64,000 nt of DNA from Ciona intestinalis (taxonomy: Eukaryota > Chordata > Ascidiacea > Phlebobranchia > Cionidae): positions 1,995,171-2,059,170 of the forward strand of contig NC_020168.2 of assembly GCF_000224145.3 (NCBI RefSeq), given 5' to 3'. The notes beneath the pieces were generated by a model, which was given only the letters and a program-made list of their open reading frames with translations, was not told the DNA's origin and ran no database searches. Of the stretch, positions 37,537-58,126 are shown one piece after another. Both the position numbers and the translations under genes were made by a program. Each line of letters opens with the position of its first letter. The first letter of the stretch is position 1.

Positions 37537-39006
37537 CTATGTCTGAAAACAAGTAAAAAAAAACAGTTTAAAATCATGACTTTTCTATTTAAATGACAGT
37601 GTGAGTAGTCAAATACAACCAAAGCAATAAAAATCCAGGCATATTGTTGGATCATCTTACCTTTTTATTCTGGACCGGTAAATAAAGTTTGAACTCTGCT
37701 GGAAGTTCATCTTCTGAGTACAACCGATCTGAGAAGTAAACTCTTCGAATGCGACAATTTGCATGAATCTGTGCAACAAGAAGTTTTGTTAAGCTTGTTT
37801 AAACTTTGGGGTATATAAATTCGGTGTAATTTTAAAAATAAAGAGGAGAATAGTATACAGATAAAGAAACATATGAAAAAGCACTAAGTTTATTACTATC
37901 AGGTTCAGTTAAGTTAAGATAGACTGTTGCCAAACTGCCAAGAAACAAATTTAAATGTTTTATATTCACACCTGAACTCGTAGAGTTTCAATGTAGTTTG
38001 TGCCGTAAGCTCTCCTGGTGAAATCGGAAAGGTTAAACTGAATCTGGTTCCAACCATCGTCGAGCCTCATGGGCATTGTGCAAATAAATGGCTTCACTCG
38101 AGTCGTGCTTTGGTAGTTTGATGCACGAAATCGCCTTCGGACATTCTTGTCGTCTAATACCTTGTGGAAAAATAACATATATAATTTTCATACTATAGCA
38201 AATCTAAAAGCTCTGAACAGTCTAATTTTAGAAAAATACTAGATGTTTAGTATAAAATTGTAAACTAATGAAAATCAACATATATATTCAATGGGCTGCA
38301 TATTTTTACAATCTCAAGTTCATTTTACCTGAACCTCAAATGTGAAATATTTCTTCAAGTTCTTAATTATCATCACTAAGAAAGGAAGTTTGATTCCTAA
38401 GGTTTTGTTTGGGTCAGCAGGGCAGGTGATGAAGGTTGTGCTAACATTCGTGCCTTCAATTTCAAGAACCAGTGACTGAATGTCATTATCTGTGATTCGT
38501 TTGATGTGGCCGTTACGAACCTGAAATAAAAGTTAACTTCTCAGTTAAACCGATAAATCACTTTTATTACGCTAGTTAATATCCATTGAGTTAATACATA
38601 GAGAAGTTATTTATAAAGCCATAAACCATAAGTGTTTGCTGTATCCAATCCACATAATACGGCAACCTCGTAAAACTGTAATTCGGAGAATACCAAATTT
38701 TATCATACAAAATACAATAGATTCTATTAAATAGAATGAAACTTAGTACAATTGATACTTTAAAATACCAACAGTTTTAATATAATGTATCGAAGACAAT
38801 TAAAAGAAATAGTTTCATATTTAATTTATAGCATAATGTTCTACTTTAAAGTATTTATTATAGTACAGCAGTAACATTATCTTTTGTGTAAAACAAAGTT
38901 TGTTACTTTTTCAGTCACTAACCTTTTTATCCCATATCTGTAAAGGTTTACTTCCGATGCTATATAAAATTGATAAAAACCCGCTTTGAAATGTGTTTTT
39001 AAACAT
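37537..39006 (-). CDS. CFAP20: Cilia- and flagella-associated protein 20
   Basis: Five exons, complement(37537-37542, 37661-37768, 37972-38160, 38329-38520, 38923-39006), 192 aa, nearly identical to animal CFAP20/BUG22 along its length: [19 protein letters not shown] start, [58 protein letters not shown]. The DUF667 domain fills the protein. CFAP20 is a microtubule inner protein of ciliary doublets, with some nuclear roles reported. The last exon holds only ACA TAG (Thr and stop). If its intron were retained, the protein would end Val-Arg instead. Divergently placed with the 98-aa gene about 1 kb away. Confidence 0.97.
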
Positions 39007-40066
39007 CTTGACGCTTGTGAAAACTAAATGGAGCTCTATTAATTAATGCAGAAGCTCCTGTTGGGCTGCTGTTATTAATTTCGCTGCGAACACAACAAAA
39101 CCTGCGGTAGCAATAAGCAAGGACCAAGAAAGATGCTCTCTTAACGGACTGAACTAACACATTGCCGGGGACGTCACGGTAGTAACGGTTTACGTTTCCA
39201 TGAAAAAGAATCGTTGTCAAGCCAGCTTGCGGCTGAAATTGACAGTAACTATGCTGCCTAACGACCAGATATTCATCCGCGAGAAAGTAACTTGTAATCT
39301 ACCGCCTTTCCGCATAAATAAAGTTGTATCTTTTTATTCTAAATCCATTAATACGTATAATTAAACGTAAATATAATATAAAAAATATTATTTAATACTA
39401 AATATAAAGAATATCGTTTCTTAGGATCTATGCTCTAAAGTAAGTTACATTCATGCTCATTTTAATAATGGTTGCCATGGACGGCGCACGAGGATTGGGC
39501 GATTGAAATGAGATACGCTACGTCATAAGTTGCTAAGGAACCGCAAGATGTGAAGTGGAGCGTGACAGAGCGTAAACAATAACAGCGCGGCATAGAAGTA
39601 GTATTTTGGAGCATTTCAACAACTTTTCCGACTTAAATAAGTTATTGTATAGTAAACTTATAATACTTATGTGAAGTATTATATTTATGTGTTTCAAAAA
39701 TATAATTTTCCAAAAAAAAGTTGCAAAAATTCTACAGAAATTACAATTGTGGTTGCAGTAATTTACAGAACTACATCATTGGGTGTAATAAACTGAAACA
39801 CCCTGCCTTGAAATAAAAAAGTTAAACAACTAAATAACCTTTTTGCGCAGATGGCGTCTATGGATACATGTAACTATATACATATCGCACGCTCCAATGC
39901 ACTGCGGTTTTGTAAGTACGGTACGAAGCTGCTTTAAAAAGGCGGCGGTTTGTTAGCTCTGGAAACAAGAGCCAAGCGAAGCTGTGAGCGCTGTAGATAA
40001 ATGAGCACTTAATGGAATAAAGTTCTTTGCAGCTTATGTAACGTATAGTACAGTGGAAATAGACTT
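39007..40066. other. Divergent intergenic region of CFAP20 and the 98-aa gene
   Basis: About 1 kb with no exon or listed repeat. Likely holds both promoters. A 73-codon reverse frame at 38999-39220 overlaps CFAP20 exon 1 and is not supported. Confidence 0.35.
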
Positions 40067-40453
40067 ATGTCTGTTAACGTTCAGATGGAATCGTTGCTTC
40101 ACAAACAACACAAGGAATTGTAAGTTTATCTGAGGTCAATACTGACAACAGAAAATGGCCGGTTGATTTTACCTTTTGAATGTAAACTACCCCAAATTTA
40201 TTGTTCCAGAGTCAAACGTCATACTGTCTTAGAAGAGGAAATGTCACGAATTTGTGAAAACGACAGAAGTTTGGAAAAAGTTCCAGATTCATCAACAGCA
40301 CATGAACGTAACATCGAAATATGGAGGAGATGCACAAATGCTTACTCTCAAATTAATAAGAATAAAGCTTTCATCGAGTTAAGTAACCACAAAAGCTTAA
40401 AAGAAAAATATGAAAAGATGGTGCGCTCACAACAAACAAAGAAACCTGTTTGA
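40067..40453 (+). CDS. Small helical protein, 98 aa, unrecognised
   Basis: Two exons, 40067-40119 and 40210-40453, with a GTAAGT donor and TTCCAG acceptor, in phase, ending TGA. The sequence starts MSVNVQMESLLHKQHKELVK and is charged and predicted helical (VLEEEMSRICENDRSLEK, SHSx-free KSLKEKYEKMV end) with no signal peptide or membrane segment. Family not recognised. The clean splice pair, and an open frame that continues exactly through it, support a real gene. The divergent position next to CFAP20 is compatible with a ciliary role, but that is only suggestive. Confidence 0.6.
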
Positions 40454-42473
40454 TGAATGATCATCATGTTGCAAGGGCTTACTGAGATTACCCATACTGC
40501 AATATGTTTCGTTTTACTTTACCAATCAAAGTAAAAATGGTCAATTTAAGTTGGCAATACATGTCACTGCATTTGTACTACTTCATAGTTTCATACACTG
40601 GGTTGTTTTGTCTGATTTTAATGTGTGGAACATTTATGCTAGCCATAAAGAATACTCCAAAAATACACAATTATTGAGTTGGCATGAGTTAAAACATACA
40701 AAGAAAACATTAAGGAGGTGTTTGGGAGAAACATCAAGAGAATGGGCTGAAGATGTGACTGTAATAGATCCCCAAAAATCATATTTTTTACATTTGTGAT
40801 GAAAATGGCAAAGCAGTATACATTCAAAACATAAGACACAACATACAAAAGCTTAAATGGTCATGAAATTTATTTCGTCGATCGAAATTCAATGGAAATG
40901 TTTTTTCTGCACACTGAAGGCAACTAAATGCCAGAAAAAGCACGGCAAACATGCCATCTTGACAATAAGCAACACCAATTTTTATAGACGGTTATATGTT
41001 GAAATGCTTCCAAGGCTTAATTCATTGATTGAGCTGTGTTGGATTGTCGGATGGAACCGCCTGGGGAATCCTTTAGGACTCCAGTTGTGCTAGTTATTCC
41101 ACCAAGGCACATTCCTTAAAATAAAAGTTGAAAAGGAATTTAGTATTTTTTAACTATATAAAACTCTTATTTAATATGTACAGTATGAATGTAACAGTCG
41201 TCAGTTGTGTTATAATTTTCAACCATGGTATGTCAAGATACAATACCATGTGGTTTGTGTTGATTGAATACAAAAATAATGATTTTATATATTGACCAGC
41301 CAAACAAGTTCAAATATCTTTTAAAATAAACATTTAAAAAAATCCAATATTTAACAGCAGAAAAATAAACTGTCTATAACAGAAATGAGGTGCCAATTTT
41401 CACATAATCGATGTGCTTAAGATTTGTAGAAAGCCCAGTTTCACCTGCATGCTGCACTGGTTATACAAATGTTTTAAAAGGAAATTTGGTATGCATGATA
41501 AATGTAATTTATCCCAGAATCAAGAAGCAGGTAAGTGAAACAAAAGCAAATCTCTTCGCTTTTGTTGTTTTAAAAACAAAAAACAACTAATTTAATGTTT
41601 ACTACACAGCCAAAATTACCAACAAAAGTTCCAGGCACAAAAATACATCAAGCAGAAGTAAAGCAATGGGATGCAGGTTATTTTTAGCTTCTAAATCAGC
41701 GCTGCAACAAAAGCATGCTCCAGGTACAGACAATTCCCAAGCAGAATCACCAATTAGTCAGCTCAGCATTACATGCAATTAGTTTGTGCTATTTTTTCAT
41801 TTTTAGCAGCGACAGCAAGTCAATACGAGTTAACATTCTGTGATTAAAAACCACGCTGCATAACCTCGGCCTACCTATGTACAAGTGATGTGAGTGTGAT
41901 GTTATAGTCGCATGCCTGCATAAAAATATTACAACATTAACAGTGGTAGTCTTGCGGCAATTAGATTTATACCGCATACTGTACTTAGACACCGCACACA
42001 GTTGTATCCGACAGGAATACATATGACCACTTAGCAACCGTTTGATTCAGTCTATTATACATTTGCTCCATGTATAGTTAAGTTGGCTGGGCCACCTGTG
42101 TTTTCCAAAATACAACAGCTATAGCTGTCTTGACAACAGGTAAACAGAGTGGCTTGTATTAGTGGCTCAAAACTGGTAGAGAGAAACGAACCAACAAAAC
42201 GTGACTCGTGTTACGGTTTTGCGTTTGACAAGAAGTTTTTATTGATCATTGCATTAATATTTAACATGATGCTCATCGCACACAGATCGAACCCAAACCA
42301 AAATCCACTGCAAACTCGACAAACACAATCTTGTTTTCAACATGGGTAGTATTGGGAGTTGGGACAAAATCATATCAAAGGTTCAACTAATTATATAAGT
42401 GTTGAGACTTATACTAACAAATGTTGGTTAAACACATGTGCAGGTTTGTTTATGGTAAGACAGGGTGTATTTT
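40454..42473. other. Intergenic between the 98-aa gene and CK2 alpha
   Basis: AT-rich, without recognised repeats. Several 60-80 codon frames (such as 40551-40799 and 40857-41093) lack any domain or splice support; part is presumably the 3' UTR of the 98-aa gene. Nothing else seen. Confidence 0.35.
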
Positions 42474-49922
<7,449 letters not shown>

Positions 49923-52900
49923 TCAATTCACAGAAGCGCTGACGGGACGAGCGGAAGTCCAGCCATCGAAAACATCTCTGCAAATTAAAAAAAAATTAAG
50001 AGTTTATTTTGTGTTATCAGTACGATATATACGGTAACCACGAAACGATCTTAAAACTTACCGGCAGTGTTTGATGACACATTCGCTCGAGCAGAATTCT
50101 TCGTCCCATTGCGGATCTGGTATGGCAAGATTACCACAGCCGGTGCGTAAACACATACGAACAGTTTGCTGAGTAGTTCCTTGACTTTCATGTAAAGATT
50201 CTTTGCTTTCAGAGATAAGAATCTTGAAAAATTGAAACAAAACGTTTTAAAGATTGTTGGGACTTTAAAAGCAGATCTAGTTTAATATAAAAAAATGTGG
50301 TGTTCCAATATATACATAGTCCAACTAGGCTTTGTTTTCTGGTACCACAGGGGATAACATTTGTACGGTTAAGTTATAAACCTACCGGTTCCCTATCAGA
50401 AGCGTCAGTTAAGTCGATTATATCAGTATTGCCCAACATATCGTTTATGGTGCCCACCTAAACACAGAAAAGTAAACGTTAAAGAACGGAAATCATTTAA
50501 GAGTTTGTTTCATAAAAGGTACATTTACCTCCTGTTGTTCGGATTGACCAATTGAGGCATTTTGTTCTTGAGTAAGAGTTTGTAGAATCGGTTGAACACT
50601 GCTCTGCTGCGACGTCATTTGCGACTGTGTTAGATGACACTTTAATTTAATAAACTGTCCACTCCGTTTGACTATTTACGACATAAATGCGCCAAAACAA
50701 GCAGTATTAAAAAGCCTATAAGTTGTCAACTTACACTTGTCGTGCTGACAGAAACGGACACGAAAGGCCGAATGACGTCGGTCATCTTTAGGATTCGGTT
50801 TCTGTTTTCCTCAAGACTGACGATGGTAGCGGCCTATGTGGAAACAAACGCGGTAAATACAAAACCAACTATTTAATGACCTTACAGCGCAGAAATAAGA
50901 TTATTTTTTTATATCGCGTCATAAAGCACAAGCTCCAATAAAGTTATTGGAAATCTTAATAATTTAGTGCTGAATAAATTGCTCCTTAGGATCAAATGTT
51001 TAAGAACACATTATTAAAACAAACAGTTAAACTTTATAAAGTCTGGAGATTTCTACCTGGTTCGGTGGTAATACTTTGATAATTTGTCCTTTCGTTGGTA
51101 GAAACGCAATTGGAGAGTTCGCTTTTGGTACAATGTTACGTAGCTGTATAGGAGGAGGGGTGGTAGTTTCCCTTACTGAATTCTCCCTTGTTTGTGGCAC
51201 TGCATGAACTACAACATGACATTGACCGTCACTTGAGGGCGGGTTAACCTTTATACCATTTGATGCCACGGAGGATGTTATAGTTTGTGGTGGACCAAGT
51301 GTGCATATTGGAACTGATGAAGCACTGCTGGATAGCCCTACATAACAAGTATTGCTGTGTTATTACTTTGAACTTAAGGTGTACGTTTTACTTTCGGTTT
51401 TACATAAACTTTACTGACTTTTAAAATAAGGCTTTCGAATTATTTTGGTTTTATATGCACAGAAAATCAATCTTGATTGCTTTAATAAAGGTGATATACA
51501 AATCATCTTTTGGGTAATTAAATATCCACAGATTGAGAAAACTAACCTCGTAACGCAACATTCGGAGCGACTTGTAGCTGCGGTGGAGGAGGTAAACCGC
51601 TACCGCTAGACGTCGCTTTGTCCATCTTAATTTTAAGTATGGAGAGCGGCTGGCTGTCGTCGTCATCAGCGTCAAGACCTCCCTAATAAAATAAATGTAG
51701 ATAAAGAAAAAATGTGATTCTAAAGCGGAGGTGTTATAACAAAGGAGACTTTAAAAGTTTGGGGTAAGTGGCAAAAATAAGGATTTAATTTATGAATAAC
51801 AGGAACTTTGGTTTTTAAACCACTTATAATATTTACATAGGGTTACTTGGTAAGGTCAACGCCGATTATAAAAAGCTAGGAAGAGATTTACGATGCAACG
51901 CCCTTCATAAATCTTACCCTGGACACCAGATTAGCGCGGTAAGCTGCCAGCTGTTTAAGGTAGTCTCTTTTTGCAGTTTCCGTCTTCATTTTATAGATCT
52001 GTTGACGAAAACCTAAATATTTAATTCCGTTGATAAAAAAGCAACGAAAGTGGTTTTGGTGAGAACGTTTAAGAGGAAACGGCGCCACTGAGAGTCTGAG
52101 GCTATCACGTGATTAGATCAACATATGTCAAGTATAAAGTCATATGATACTCGGGTTCAAGATAAATAATTTATGTGACAAGGTTATGATAGCGAACATT
52201 ATTCTTTTCTCCGGAGGCGAAAATGGCCGCGCCGGTTCCTAAAAACCGGCTACGACCGGTTAGTACCTGCTTCGCTTCCTCGCTCAAGCTGTCCCACATG
52301 GAAGCGACAATCTTTGAGATCTCGCCGAAAGTTGCACTCGGGTTGTCGGCTTTTATCGCAGCCTGGGTGTCCCTGGAGAATCGGCGAATCAATTTAACGA
52401 ACAAAAACACATCAAAATTGCATGCACCCGTCAAGGGAAGCGACCGTGATGTTAACAAAGAGGCAAATTAGGGGTGGAACAATTGAAAATATCGTAAGAA
52501 AATAAATCACAACTTCGCTTATGAACATGTAAACAAAAAAGTCACGAAGAACAAACTAAATCGTGCCTAACCTGAAGAATAGAGCATACGCCGATACTGG
52601 CTTTTGTGGTTCATTGGCGCCCTTCTTTTTGCGCTTTTTACTCCCTTTCTTTTTAATGTCCGGAGAGTCGCCCTACAAAATAAAGACATGCGAAAATTGT
52701 TACACGCACGTTTCCCTTGAATTTAAAATTAAACTTACGTCGAGAAAATCGGCGTCCGGACTCGAACCTGAGTCGCCGTTCTGCAAAAGACAAAATACTA
52801 AGATGCACATGTTACCATAAAACTAAAAAAAGCGAAAAAAAGCTGTATACGACTTGTCTATGTTTATTGTAGAAACATGTATGTGGTAAAAATGGTAGAA

Positions 52901-53957
52901 AGTTTAGACACAGTAATAAGTTAAGACAGAAAAGTGTTTCCTTACCATGTTGCGTAGCTGTGGAGATACGTACGTCAGATGATGCACGGGTCCAGTGCGT
53001 GCGTTAACTGCTAAAAATAAAAAGGTGACATAAAGTTTAAGAAACAACATAGAAACAAAAAGTTTATTTTTTTGTTTGTAACCTGTATATGGCTGGTTGG
53101 CGTAAGATGGCTGTGTTGCAGTGCAGGTTTGGAATGACCGGAAATCGCCGGGAAAGTTTTGATTGACCTGTAAAATGCCTTATTAGCTGCATTGCTTGAA
53201 AACGCAAAACTACAATGTGAAAGCAGCGCATACAATAGTTCATTTGTTACAATCGGTGCGGGCAACTAAACACACAAACCGAGCCCGCGTATACCACAGA
53301 AAAAACGTAACGGCTCGTAAATGTTGGTACATACTACATATATGCTGCATTAGTTTCGTTTTATGTATAGACAGCTAATTCACCGTACCGGGATCGAAGG
53401 AATTAAGTTTTTTTTTTTGTTTCTACCTGTTGTCCTTGGTCCTGTATATATGTGGTAGAAGGCGTGGCGCCGTAAACCTCCCTATTACTGCTATTGTTGC
53501 AATTTAAATCGTAGTTTGGAACGTTGCTCTGCCACTGATTGCAATTTGACTGGTAATTATCTGACACCGTCGGGTAGGAAGAGTACGAGGTACACGGATA
53601 CGAAGAAATCGGTAAAATCTGGTTTTGTGGATACGATGGCTGTTGTGGTTGCTGCTGGTTGGTGTTGGTGGTCGGGTAGTGCTGGTGGACTGGTGGTTTC
53701 TGCTGGTACGGGTGGTAGCGCTGGTTCGTTATGTTCACATACCCTCCCTGGTTCTGGTTGCAGGTGTAGGTCGGCATGTTTTGAGATTGCTGGTTCTGTA
53801 TGGGATGGTTGTTGATGTCGTTGCTGTTGAAGCGCAAGTAATCATCTGGAAACGAGTTGAATTGTTGTTGTTGATTGGGTTGTTTCATTGAATCAGCCAT
53901 CAGCGAATCATGAATAAACTGCTGTGTGACGTCATCGTCCATCATAAGTTGTAGCAT
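49923..53957 (-). CDS. TOX: TOX-family HMG-box protein
   Basis: Fourteen exons, complement(49923-49977, 50062-50222, 50386-50457, 50529-50624, 50735-50833, 51057-51337, 51547-51682, 51918-51998, 52267-52372, 52572-52672, 52739-52780, 52946-53010, 53083-53167, 53427-53957), 636 aa, phases close. An acidic start ([14 protein letters not shown]) leads into a Gln/Asn-rich region (about 20-160), a basic nuclear signal ([10 protein letters not shown]) and a single TOX-type HMG box at about 255-330 ([46 protein letters not shown]). The C-terminal Cys cluster ([20 protein letters not shown]) resembles the tail of TOX4-type members. TOX proteins are structure-specific DNA binders acting in chromatin and transcription. 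Ortholog assignment within the family is open. An upstream non-coding or extra coding exon is possible. Confidence 0.93.
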
Positions 53958-55531
53958 CTTGAAATAACAAATCCTGAGCTTCTAACAAAATAACCCCTTA
54001 TCTTTGCTAACGTAAACTATGCTGGTTGACTAGAAAAACAGGCACTTTGCTCGAACTAAAGGCACTTTGTTGTACGGTCCTTGAGTCAGTGGAACAGTTT
54101 ATACGAAACTCTATTCACCGCGTTAAGTGCGGCACGCGTATTATGAGGAGAAACTACAGAAGAGCGGCATATGGCGGCGCAGATAAAGCCCTTATACTCT
54201 CCTTTCATCTATAAGTAAGGAAAAAAGGGGGAACTCTCGCTTACTCTCTCTCCACAACTCCGACCATGCGGCAATAACTTGCTTTTCAGTGGTATTTGAT
54301 ATGTTTCTGATTGGATTAGCATTACGACCGCAAAACTGGCGGCGCAAGTCAAACTTAAAACAAACTCGCATTCAAATTACATTGAAAAATAGAGCAGAAG
54401 TTCGGGGTAAAAATAAATTTGTAGACCAATACTATATGATAACACAGAAATTATTAAATAATTTATCAATGTAACGACCCATTTCGGTATATTTATTTAA
54501 CACTGCAATGGCCGCAATAAAATTGTACCGCTAACTTAAAAATATGCAGCAATTTCAGGAAAATCGCTGTCACGTTTTTTATGTCACAGGTTACTTTCCA
54601 TTTCTAGAACTCGTAAAAGACGATTAATAATTGAATATTGTACGCAGCCATGCGTGACGCAACACCTGCCGCTTCGAGGGCAGGTGCAGGAATCGCAATT
54701 GTTATGTCATAGTGGCGCCAGACTGGCGCGTGCTCGTCCTCAGGTCGCGGCCGAGAGTAAACAAAGATAAGGCGTAAACGTGTTCCGACCGGCGAATAAC
54801 TGCATTTCATGCTTGTAAATTCTCTCCTCGAGACTTCGGGCGACGGAAACGGTGCAGAATTGGCTGGTTGGACCAGCGTTTGTCGCTGTCAATACGTGTT
54901 GATGAACAACGGCAGTTTGTGTCGCGTCGGCAACGTGTATTTACATTTCGCCTTCTGTTCGAGAATTAGCAAGACAAACACATTACGGAAAAGCAAACAC
55001 GAAGCGATGACAAAAATCTCGACGTGGGATAGAAAACACAAAGCGTAGAAAAGAGAGAAAACCAATTTCGCGCCTTGGGAAAGCAAAGAAACCTACGGCG
55101 TGGCGAAAATATCAGGCATAATTCATCTCCGCCATTGTTTAGAGAATGGAACATCTGCCGCAAGTCGAAAAATCTCCAACTCGAAGCACATCAAAGCAGT
55201 TCAGCCATAAATCAAACAAGAGTGTGGTGGTCCGTAAGACGCGTGGCGCTCCGACATGCCATCAAACAACCATAATTAGAGGAGTTTAGATCGTTTAAAA
55301 CCTAACTGCGCGAGTTATACGACGTTAAAAAAAATGGCGCTGTGTCACCCGCTCGTCTGGTAAATGCGATAGCATCAACCGATATATTCTCAATAACGTG
55401 TTGTGAACATTACGGTTAATTTAAGGAAATAGAGAAAAAGTATAAAGCTGGTCTAACTACTCATACCATTGTAATACCAACAAACCAGATATTAATGGAT
55501 TGAGTTACGTAATTAGTCACATATATTAGAA
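53958..55531. other. TOX upstream region
   Basis: A GC-richer block at about 54640-54760 (GGCGCCAGACTGGCGCG, CTCAGGTCGCGGCCG) may be promoter-related. Overlapping short frames at 54809-55275 on both strands have no recognised domain. No gene supported. Confidence 0.35.
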
Positions 55532-55901
55532 CAGTGCTCTTCAACCAGTGTGCACAGTGTACCCTAGGGTGGGTGCACCAAAATACGCCAGGGGTGCACC
55601 AGTGAAAAAGGGTATACAAAGGTGTATCACAACCAAAATTTTGAGCATTTTTTTGTCAAAATTTTGAACAATTTTAACAAATTTAGCCACTTTTCTACAG
55701 TTTTTTCCTTAGTTTTTGGCGCTATCTCTGCGAAACTGGTCTTCTCTTTAACCGCAAACAACCTGTTTCTAATAATTTTGACTAGCGCATATCTCCTTGA
55801 TGAAGTCATTAGTTTTACTGTAAAGCAATCAGGGGTGCATAAGTTCGTCGCAAAAACTTTAGGGGTTAACCAACCCCAAAAAAGGTTGAAAAAAAGCACT
55901 G
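55532..55901. mobile_element. hAT-like MITE, 370 bp, with 8-bp target duplication
   Basis: Begins CAGTGCTCTTCAACC and ends with the reverse complement of CAGTGCTTTTTTTCAACC, the CAGTG...CAACC tip style of hAT (Charlie-like) transposons. It is flanked on both sides by TATTAGAA (55524-55531 and 55902-55909), a perfect 8-bp duplication as hAT insertion makes. No transposase; the 128-codon frame from 55622 runs out of the element and is fortuitous. Confidence 0.88.
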
Positions 55902-56881
55902 TATTAGAAAGTACTGTTATTTGTTATCTAAAGAAAAAAAACAAGAAAGACTTTTTAGGACAAACAAAGACTATTATTCAACAACAAACAGAGATTATGA
56001 ACATGTAGTTGAAACAAATGAATGAATTGAATATTACATATACGTTAAGTACATTTGATTGTAAAGAGCCTTTAATTCTATATGGAGGAACCCTACACGC
56101 TACAGTACAACACGACATAATACATCCAAACCAAAGCAACACGTAATGCCAAACTCTAAATAGAAAAGTTTAAACATTTGTATATTTTGTTATTTGCTAC
56201 GCCGAATCACATAGATGTACACATAATTTCTGATTTTGACAAACGTGTTAAATAAGTTTATGGTTCTCACTCACATTTAAAGTGTATTTTATTTTGTGTC
56301 CAATAAATTAAAAAGTTGCTCCTGACCTACTATTGAACTGTTGACCTGAACTATACCGCATCATTTATTTATACTGAAGCACAAAGCTTTATTAAAAAAC
56401 AAAGTTTTAAGATTTAAAGATTCATGACACTGTGACAATCATTTGTGTAAGATCTATAGTTTTACCGGGTTGTCATTAAACTACAAGAAAGTAAAATTTG
56501 CATATGTAAATTATCAAGATCCAACTAATTGTATCTAAATCCCTGTGGTTTATAGTTAATGCATAAGCTGCTTTAGGAGTATATGGCTGCGCAAACACTA
56601 GCTCTTGCCACTTTTATATCTATTTTATTCTCTATTCTTTTCTGTATGGGTAAGGTATTTGGAAATTCTTTACTCTTGTTTGGGGTCCAGCACCCCAACC
56701 AAATCCACTTTTCTGTCCCGACTTGTGTTCGTTGTCCCACATTACCCCATCTACGAAGTCAATCTCAAGCCATTTGACAACTTCATTGGAAAATTCTAGT
56801 GCTCACAGCATGGCAGCCGGAAGTAGTCCGGCAGAATGTTTGTACTGCTTGCTTTCTTTTTCTAGGTAATTGTTTCTCTGC

Positions 56882-57060
56882 ATGACTGTTAATTTGAACA
56901 ACCCATTTTTGACCACTGGGTTGGACCAATGTCGGTTAGGTGTCTTGGCCTAGGACACATATGCCAACAACGATAACAACATTGAGCATCGAATACCATA
57001 CCTTCGGTTATGATAAAATCACCCAAACCACGCCACCACAGCATTCTATTTGTCTTAGAA
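56882..57060 (-). mobile_element. Truncated, diverged SINE
   Basis: Minus-strand GTGGTGGCGTGGTTTGGGTG head remnant, TATGTGTCCTAGGCCAAGAC core and GGTTGTTCAAATTAACAGTC. Older than the other copies by visible divergence. Confidence 0.5.
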
Positions 57061-57924
57061 ATTATTCCACTATTGCACAACCATGTTGGCATCTATTATC
57101 CTTATTTTCTTGTATGACATTTTTCTTTTACTCATAGTTTCATGACGTTGTTATAAATTGAGAATGAACTTTGAAATTTTTTCCACTATTAAAGAACCAC
57201 TAGTATATAAAACAAATTGTTGAATCTGAATAAGTTACACATCCAAGTTTTACTTTTCACTATTAAAAGTCTTTCTTGCGGGATAAGTTGCTGTCCATCT
57301 TCACCTATTTAAGCAAGGAAGGAAACATCGAAAAAGAAAAGGATGAAAACAGTTAAGACGAGTTTAATAACAACTCAGTAAAACTACAGATTTGTTTAGT
57401 GTTTATTATACAAACAATACACACAGTACAGGAACCCTTGCTTTTAGACAGAAATGTGGTTCTATAATACATAAAAAGCATTTCTCATACAGTTATACCA
57501 CCGGTACGTTAATGAAAATAAAGAAACTCCAAATCGTCGGAAATCGACACGAAGTGTTTTACTTACCCGAATCGTTTTATGATTTAGATGCAAGAGTAGG
57601 TTCTCGTGTCTCGATTTAATAAATTCCAAGAACTTTAACTTGAAGCAAAGATTGCAAATCAACGATTGTTTATCACAAACACGTTGCACCAAATTTTAAC
57701 ATAGCGATAACTGACAGATTTTCATAATAATGCATTTATTGACATTTTTAGGATTTCTATTTAAAAACGAAACACACATGAAAGTGCAAAAACAGATACG
57801 AGCAGATAAATATCACCAGAAAGGCATAAAAAACAGCACAGATATAATAGATGGAAAACACGCGTTGTAATAATGGAAAATAGATGTAAAGTTTAGATCA
57901 GAATCGGTGTTGTGATATATTTGT

Positions 57925-58055
57925 TCCGACTGTTGGATTTGTACCGGGCGCTATTGGGCATGCGCCGCAACGGTACTGCGCATGCGCGGTGAGTCAAAAC
58001 GTATGCAATGACCACCCACTGAAGTCCAAATTTAATACAACTATTCGTTGAAAAC
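57925..58055. repeat. Fragment of the GCGCATGCGC TIR element
   Basis: TGCGCATGCGC tip, then ATGACCACCC and CCAAATTTAATACAACTATTCG, as at the left end of 59238-59863. The rest is missing. Confidence 0.55.
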
Positions 58056-58126
58056 GTTTTAGACACACACTTTCACATTCTGTAAAAGAGGGAATGTAAA
58101 ACGTTATAAGCATATTTGACTTGATA

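Larger units (their letters stand above)
55910..58126. other. Intergenic, mostly without recognised content
   Basis: AT-rich. Holds a truncated SINE (56882-57060) and a fragment of the GCGCATGCGC element (57925-58050). No exon supported. Confidence 0.35.

Noticed and set aside
55622-56008. 128-codon frame that could be read as a membrane protein
   Set aside because: It starts inside the hAT-like MITE and leaves through its right end and target duplication, so it is fortuitous.
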